This document shows positions 59,791 to 64,000 of a stretch of DNA of 64,000 nt, in pieces. Position 1 is the first letter of the stretch. Every line of letters starts with the position of its first letter. Source of the stretch: CANIGN01 sp041391385. Its GTDB lineage: Bacteria; Bdellovibrionota; UBA2428. The position numbers were made by a program, and so were the translations under genes. The DNA lies in assembly GCA_041391385.1 (NCBI GenBank), contig JAWKOD010000007.1, forward strand, positions 128,407 to 192,406, given 5' to 3'. The notes under the pieces are model-generated. The model was not told where the DNA came from. It was given only the letters and a program-made list of their open reading frames with translations, and made no database searches.

Positions 59791-60720
59791 ATGAAGGGGT
59801 TTTTAATTAGTTCACTGTCATTAATTTTGACATCATCAGGAATGATGAACAATCACATGTGTAATTTCGTTCCAGAGAACGATCTTTACATCGCAGCTGA
59901 CCAAAAAGAAGGAGAAGAGACAGGCATCACCAATGAAGAATTCGACTCTATATTAAATAGAATTGAAAAAATATATGGGCCTATCATCAAAGCGAAAGGT
60001 GGAACCCTAGAGATTCGTCGCCTTTGGACTGACGGCACTGTAAACGCAAGTGCTGAGCGCATCGGAACAACATACAGACTCAACATGTACGGCGGTATGG
60101 CTCGTCACAAAATCATGACAGCTGACGGCTTCATGCTTGTTGCTTGTCACGAAATGGGACACCACCTCGGTGGAAAGCCTAAGTACTCTAACTGGTGGCC
60201 TATCGGATCTGAAAGCTGGGCTTCTGTAGAAGGTCAAAGTGATTACTTCGGTACTGCTAAATGTATGCGCCGTATGTTCCTTGATATGACCGAAGAAGAG
60301 CTTGCAGATTTTGATCACAGCAACGAATTTGCTGCTGAAAAATGTGCTGGTGTTTATGAAGATCAAAAAGATCAATACATGTGCCTAAGAAACGCTGCTG
60401 CTGGCGTTGTTCTTGGTAACGTTTTAGGTGAACTTGGCAACACTGGTTCAGTAAACCTTGAGACGCCTTCTACGGAAGTTTTCTCTGGAATCAACCAAAA
60501 GCATCCTAAAGCTCAGTGTCGCGCTGACACATACTTCCAAGGGGCTCTATGCTCTGTACCATTCAATGTAGACTTCTCTGACGCAAACCACAGCACAGGC
60601 GCATGTGGCAAAGACGGCGGATTTGTTGAGGGAATTAGACCTAAGTGCTGGTTTAACCCTTCTACACGTAGCCCGCGCCCCACTAGAGGCGTAGCGCATC
60701 AAGGGAAAGTATTTTACTAA
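59791..60720 (+). CDS. Secreted zinc metalloprotease (HExxHH, gluzincin-like)
   Basis: 309 residues from ATG 59791, 8 bases after GAGGAGG, with a signal peptide (FLISSLSLILTSSGM). Zinc motif HEMGHHL near residue 121, and VEGQSDYFGT about 28 residues on supplies Glu and Asp, as in gluzincins (third ligand Glu and AD motif). Several cysteines (CMRR, KCAGVYED, QYMCLRN, QCRADTYF, ALCSVP, GACGKDG, PKCWF) suggest disulfides in a C-terminal domain. Secreted proteolysis of host or prey proteins is plausible for this type of organism. Confidence 0.8.
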   Translation: MKGFLISSLSLILTSSGMMNNHMCNFVPENDLYIAADQKEGEETGITNEEFDSILNRIEKIYGPIIKAKGGTLEIRRLWTDGTVNASAERIGTTYRLNMYGGMARHKIMTADGFMLVACHEMGHHLGGKPKYSNWWPIGSESWASVEGQSDYFGTAKCMRRMFLDMTEEELADFDHSNEFAAEKCAGVYEDQKDQYMCLRNAAAGVVLGNVLGELGNTGSVNLETPSTEVFSGINQKHPKAQCRADTYFQGALCSVPFNVDFSDANHSTGACGKDGGFVEGIRPKCWFNPSTRSPRPTRGVAHQGKVFY

Positions 60721-60752
60721 TTCAGTAAAATATAAAATATTCTTTCAACCTA

Positions 60753-60782
60753 TCCTCAAGCCCAGTATAAGGGGCTTGAGGA
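60753..60782 (+). promoter_or_regulatory. Hairpin covering the ribosome binding site of the downstream LysR gene
   Basis: An 11-bp perfect stem, TCCTCAAGCCC with GGGCTTGAGGA, and an 8-base loop. The GAGGA at its 3' arm is the only ribosome-binding-like sequence before the TTG start at 60789. It lacks a T-run, so it is not a standard terminator; it may act as both a partial terminator for the metalloprotease and a translational block for lysR. Confidence 0.5.
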
Positions 60783-60788
60783 TATACG

Positions 60789-61649
60789 TTGTTAAACTTA
60801 TACCACCTTAAGTATTTCTACGATGCAGCGATGAGTGAATCGCTCTTAAGCGCTGCCCAAATAAACCATGTCTCTTCCCAGGCAATCAGCCAAGCTATTC
60901 AAAGCCTTGAAAGAAACCTCAACCTAAAACTTCTCATCCATCAAAAAAACAGATTTCGTCTCACACCCCAAGGTGAAAAACTTCGCAACGAAGCCATGCG
61001 ACTTCTCACTGCCGCCAACTCATTAAAAAGCGAACTTGAAAAAGAAGCGGGCAAAGTAGTGGGCAATATTGAACTCGCCTCTACAGGTTCCGTTTTTCAC
61101 TACATGCTCAACCCCATTCTGGGTGAATTCATTAAAACAAATTCAGACGTAGCACTTAAAATGAAACTCTCCCCTACAAGCAAAGTGATTGACTATCTTA
61201 GCCGCGATCAAGTTGCTATGGGAGCAGTTCTATTTGATTCGCGCATTCGTCCCTACGAGTGCATTGAACTCTTCAAAGGGCGCTACACGTTGATTTCCAA
61301 AGACCCGAATGTAGACCTGGGCAATACAGACTTTTTCATTAAAGAAGAAGGACCTGAGTCTTGGGATTTTGAAAAGAAATACTTTCAGCAATTTAAAAAG
61401 TACCCTAACTTCCGTGGAATCATGGGGAGCTGGGAATCCATGCTCGACTACGTAGACCTCGGCTTAGGTGTAGGCCTTATTCCAGACTTTATTCACTCCA
61501 GAACCCGTAGAGAATTTGCACAACCTCACATGGAAATGCCTCTTACAGATTATAAAATTGTTTTAGCCTTTAAGAGCCGCGAACATTTGCCCGACGCTTG
61601 TAAAAACTTCTTAGACTTTTTTGAAAGTCACACACAGAACGTACATTAA
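60789..61649 (+). CDS. LysR-family transcriptional regulator
   Basis: 286 residues from TTG 60789; there is no ATG until inside the HTH. The HTH reads LLSAAQINHVSSQAISQAIQ (residues about 20-39), followed by a LysR linker (NLKLLIHQKNRFRLT) and a shorter substrate domain with WESMLDYVDLGLGVGLIPDF. It is preceded by a hairpin masking the GAGGA. It follows the metalloprotease on the same strand, which may be a target. Ligand unknown. Confidence 0.85.
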   Translation: MLNLYHLKYFYDAAMSESLLSAAQINHVSSQAISQAIQSLERNLNLKLLIHQKNRFRLTPQGEKLRNEAMRLLTAANSLKSELEKEAGKVVGNIELASTGSVFHYMLNPILGEFIKTNSDVALKMKLSPTSKVIDYLSRDQVAMGAVLFDSRIRPYECIELFKGRYTLISKDPNVDLGNTDFFIKEEGPESWDFEKKYFQQFKKYPNFRGIMGSWESMLDYVDLGLGVGLIPDFIHSRTRREFAQPHMEMPLTDYKIVLAFKSREHLPDACKNFLDFFESHTQNVH

Positions 61650-61665
61650 AAACTAAAATCTTGAG

Positions 61666-62202
61666 TTAAGTGATCCTGAATGCAGATGGGTACTGAACTA
61701 CTCCAGAGGCTCCATCAAGAGCACCGCTCACTAATTCAATCGCCATAAAAACCTCGTCGGGGACGTCGAAAGGAGCTTGTATTCCCCACTTGGAAGCTCT
61801 GGAATATCCAAAGCGAGGATAATAATCTGGATGGCCCAAAAGAATCACTGATTTAAATCCAAGCTCTTTAGCTATCATGTGACCTCTGTTGATGAGAGCT
61901 CCTCCAATTTTCTTTTTTTGATAATTAGGATGAACTGACACGGGAGCTAAAGCTAAAGACTCTAGAGGCGTATTATTTTTCTTAACAATTATTATTTTGC
62001 TAAAAATGATGTGTCCTACAATTTCATTCTTGAGCACTGCTACTAATGAAAGTTTTGGAACAAATGTACTTGAAGCTCGAAGTCTTTGCACTAAGTTATG
62101 CTCATCCCCATCAGAGTGAGTAGCCCCCTTAAATGCGTTATAAACTACTTCATTCGACTTTGCATAATCCATAGGTTCTTCTGTCCTAATTTCTATGCTC
62201 AT
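61666..62202 (-). CDS. GNAT-family N-acetyltransferase (YhbS-like)
   Basis: 178 residues. The acetyl-CoA site is LALAPVSVHPNYQKKKIGGALI (LxLAPVaVhP..Qg.GiG..L motif, about residues 83-104), followed by GFKSVILLGHPDYYPRFGYSRAS, the YhbS hallmark. Convergent with the LysR gene. The acceptor is unknown; YhbS relatives acetylate small molecules or proteins. Confidence 0.85.
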   Translation of the reverse strand: MSIEIRTEEPMDYAKSNEVVYNAFKGATHSDGDEHNLVQRLRASSTFVPKLSLVAVLKNEIVGHIIFSKIIIVKKNNTPLESLALAPVSVHPNYQKKKIGGALINRGHMIAKELGFKSVILLGHPDYYPRFGYSRASKWGIQAPFDVPDEVFMAIELVSGALDGASGVVQYPSAFRIT

Positions 62203-62262
62203 ATTGAATTGATACTCTCACATTTCACCTATTTCGGCCACAGGAACTAGCAACGACACTAA

Positions 62263-62676
62263 TCAAAGAAATTCTTTAGTGAAAACGGCTGGTAATAGTT
62301 CTGCGAGAGTGTATTCGCGCTCAACTCGCTTGGGAGTTGCAAGAATAATTTTCATATCGGGATCGCAAAATTCAGAAATAACCTGGAGGCAAAAGCCGCA
62401 AGGTGGAACAGCAACGCCTTTAGCGTCTGAGACAACAGCAATCGCTTTGAATTTTTTAAAGCCTTCTGAGACGGCTTTGAAAAGTGCAATGCGTTCTGCA
62501 CAAACGGTTCCTCCGTAAGAAGCATTTTCCACATTGCAACCAGAATATATTTTGTCTTCTAGTGTGAGCACTGCGGCTCCTACAAAAAAACCGGAGTAAG
62601 GGGCGTGAGCATTTGATCGTGCTTCACGCGCCTCTCTCCAAAGTCGCTCTAAGAGCAAACTGTTTTGATTTTCCAC
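62263..62676 (-). CDS. cdd: Cytidine deaminase
   Basis: 137 residues from GTG 62676. Zinc and catalytic residues are in NVENASYGGTVCAERIAL (Cys-Ala-Glu) and VPPCGFCLQVISEF (Pro-Cys-Gly-x-Cys), with NAHAPYSGFFVGAAVL before them. This is the short homotetrameric type (about 130 residues). It converts cytidine or deoxycytidine to uridine forms in pyrimidine salvage. Its short leader is next to a frameshifted small lipoprotein gene. Confidence 0.93.
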   Translation of the reverse strand: MENQNSLLLERLWREAREARSNAHAPYSGFFVGAAVLTLEDKIYSGCNVENASYGGTVCAERIALFKAVSEGFKKFKAIAVVSDAKGVAVPPCGFCLQVISEFCDPDMKIILATPKRVEREYTLAELLPAVFTKEFL

Positions 62677-62685
62677 AAACCTAGC

Positions 62686-62807
62686 TTAGTCTGCTCTTCG
62701 TTCACTTGGAAGCGGTTGCTTACGGTGAGTTTCAGAAGCAGTATCTCGGCTGATAGATGTACAAGCAGTTGCAAAAAGTATTACGGCTAAAAAATTACAT
62801 ATTTCAT
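62686..62807 (-). pseudogene. Tiny lipoprotein gene with a homopolymer frameshift
   Basis: A strong AGGAGG (62817-62822, minus strand) precedes an ATG at 62807. The frame gives MKYVIF then stops. Adding one T to the T6 run (62789-62794) restores LAVILFATACTSISRDTASE, a lipobox signal and a 40-residue mature tail ending in SERRAD. It resembles entericidin-type or other very small lipoproteins, by its layout only. The gap from here to 62963 otherwise shows nothing. Confidence 0.5.
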
Positions 62808-62963
62808 TTTTTTAGCCCTCCTATATATCTGACTCGGAGTTTAGTGTAACAGGTTAACTTAAAAGATATTAATTAGATGTTAAGAACGATGTGATCCTGT
62901 CAGACAAAAAACAAACAACTTAAAATAAAACTCAATTGAATTTCGTTTTATTTCTATTTTTCA

Positions 62964-64000
62964 CTATGAAATAAAATGCGATCCCACACTTTTTTTTCTT
63001 TTAAGCGCAGAATTTACCGTCAAAGCTCCGACAGCCACACCTTGTCTTAGCGCAAGCAAGTCAGGCGTAAGTTTTGACATTTTATAAAAATCGTCAATTT
63101 CAGAACTCAGTTCTTTTAGAATTTTCTTTGCGCGATCTAACCTTTGAGCGCTTCTTACAATACCCACATAATTCCAAAGCGTTTGTCGCAACACGCTCCA
63201 GTCTTGCTGTACAAGCACAGAGTCCACGTTCTCTGATCCATGTATCCAATCACGCCCCTTCAGTGCTTCCCCCTTAAACGAAAGCATAGAGCGAGCAGAG
63301 GCGTCCCCAAATACGAGTGTTTCCAACAAAGACATAGAAGCCAAACGATTTGCTCCGTGTAGTCCTGTGCATGCAACCTCTCCAGCTGCCCAGAGGCCAG
63401 GTAACGTTGTCTGCCCCTCAAGATCCGTCCAAACACCTCCCATTGTATAATGAGCTGCCGGCACAACGGGTATTAATTCTTCTTTATAGTTCAAGCCATT
63501 CTCTTTTAAAGTGGCTGCAACTTGATGAAACTTCTCTTCTAAATTCGATATCGGCTTTAAATCTAAATAAACACAGCGCCTTTGCGAAGCTGCCATCTCA
63601 GAGTGAATAGCTCTTGAAACAACATCACGAGGTGCGAGCTCATCAACAAAAGATTCATTTTTATAGTTTAAAAGCTTAGCTCCCTCACCCCTTAAGGCTT
63701 CGGTGAGAAGTTTTCTTGGCTTACCTTCAATAAAAAGTGTCGTTGGGTGAAATTGAACAAATTCTAAGTCGATAACCCGCGCTCCGGCCTTCCACGCTGA
63801 AGCCACCCCTGCACCCGTATTTGTTTTAGGCCCTGAGGAGTGTAAATAAAGCCCCGAATAACCGCCTGTTGCGAGCAATGTAGCATCCGCTTCTACTGTT
63901 AAAACTTCACCTTGAGACATAATGTAAGCCCCAAAACATTGAGGTCTTAAATAACGATCACTTTTTTGAGTAGAATGTTTATTGCTCACAAGCAATTCGA
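62964..64000 (-). CDS. nadB: L-aspartate oxidase, C-terminal part cut by window edge
   Basis: About 345 residues, open to the right edge. LATGGYSGLYLHSSGPKTNT, FVQFHPTTLF, LLTEALRGEGAKLLN, AAHYTMGGVWTDLEGQT and GLWAAGEVACTGLHGANRLA are the FAD and substrate motifs of NadB/SdhA flavoproteins, and the helical C-terminal domain follows. NadB oxidises L-aspartate to iminoaspartate in NAD synthesis. The start lies outside the window. Succinate dehydrogenase SdhA is less likely because of the short HGANRLASMSLLETL ending. Confidence 0.9.
   Translation of the reverse strand, partial: ELLVSNKHSTQKSDRYLRPQCFGAYIMSQGEVLTVEADATLLATGGYSGLYLHSSGPKTNTGAGVASAWKAGARVIDLEFVQFHPTTLFIEGKPRKLLTEALRGEGAKLLNYKNESFVDELAPRDVVSRAIHSEMAASQRRCVYLDLKPISNLEEKFHQVAATLKENGLNYKEELIPVVPAAHYTMGGVWTDLEGQTTLPGLWAAGEVACTGLHGANRLASMSLLETLVFGDASARSMLSFKGEALKGRDWIHGSENVDSVLVQQDWSVLRQTLWNYVGIVRSAQRLDRAKKILKELSSEIDDFYKMSKLTPDLLALRQGVAVGALTVNSALKRKKSVGSHFIS

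Overview
The window reads as a chromosomal segment of a Gram-negative, moderately AT-rich bacterium. It encodes LPS enzymes (a heptosyltransferase-like GT9 protein and WaaA), many Sec and lipoprotein signal peptides, a beta-barrel outer-membrane protein, and secreted metalloproteases. This mix, plus alpha2-type GlyRS, PrkA and a MerR gene after pheST, suggests a Bdellovibrionota/deltaproteobacteria-like lineage; that placement is inference. No transposase, integrase, phage gene or CRISPR array is visible.

Layout. 1-8.6 kb: partial thioesterase, GT9 + waaA, a mono-heme secreted protein, an ABC exporter pair, a CorC/CNNM-like membrane protein and a large metzincin lipoprotein split by a frameshift. 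8.7-18 kb: a phosphorus-acquisition block, ugpCBAE, a secreted Nt-Gln-amidase-like protein, a frameshifted glycerophosphodiesterase, then pstSCAB. 18-25 kb: two large secreted or membrane unknowns, glyS, an AlkZ-like winged-helix protein, initiator tRNA and a heavily decayed PfkB-family sugar kinase. 25-33.5 kb: pepP, thiolase, alpha/beta hydrolase and TetR, pirin with divergent LysR, PadR with HAAS, and a cupin protein. 33.7-42.2 kb: prkA, yceI, chrA, and the translation block merR-pheT-pheS-rplT-rpmI on the minus strand. 42.4-49.2 kb: an all-plus-strand insert (OPT transporter, small membrane protein, TetR, secreted GNAT-like protein, lipoprotein, outer-membrane protein, SIMPL protein). It separates rpmI/rplT/pheST from infC/thrS, which are normally contiguous. 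50-64 kb: thrS, speA, a run of secreted and membrane proteases (Ctp, C39-like, CPBP, HExxHH metalloprotease), LysR, GNAT, cdd and the 3' part of nadB.

How the genes work together. ugp, the glycerophosphodiesterase and pst form a coherent phosphate and glycerophosphodiester scavenging locus. In the 44.5-49 kb region the same operator, TTTTTAC-NNN-GTAAAAA, lies before the TetR gene and twice before the lipoprotein gene, which points to one local regulon.

Quality note. At least seven loci carry single-base frameshifts whose repair restores a recognisable protein, and several fall in A/T homopolymers. Either the sequence carries indel errors or the genome is accumulating null alleles. The PfkB-family kinase at 23.8-24.7 kb has so many lesions that it is a true pseudogene.
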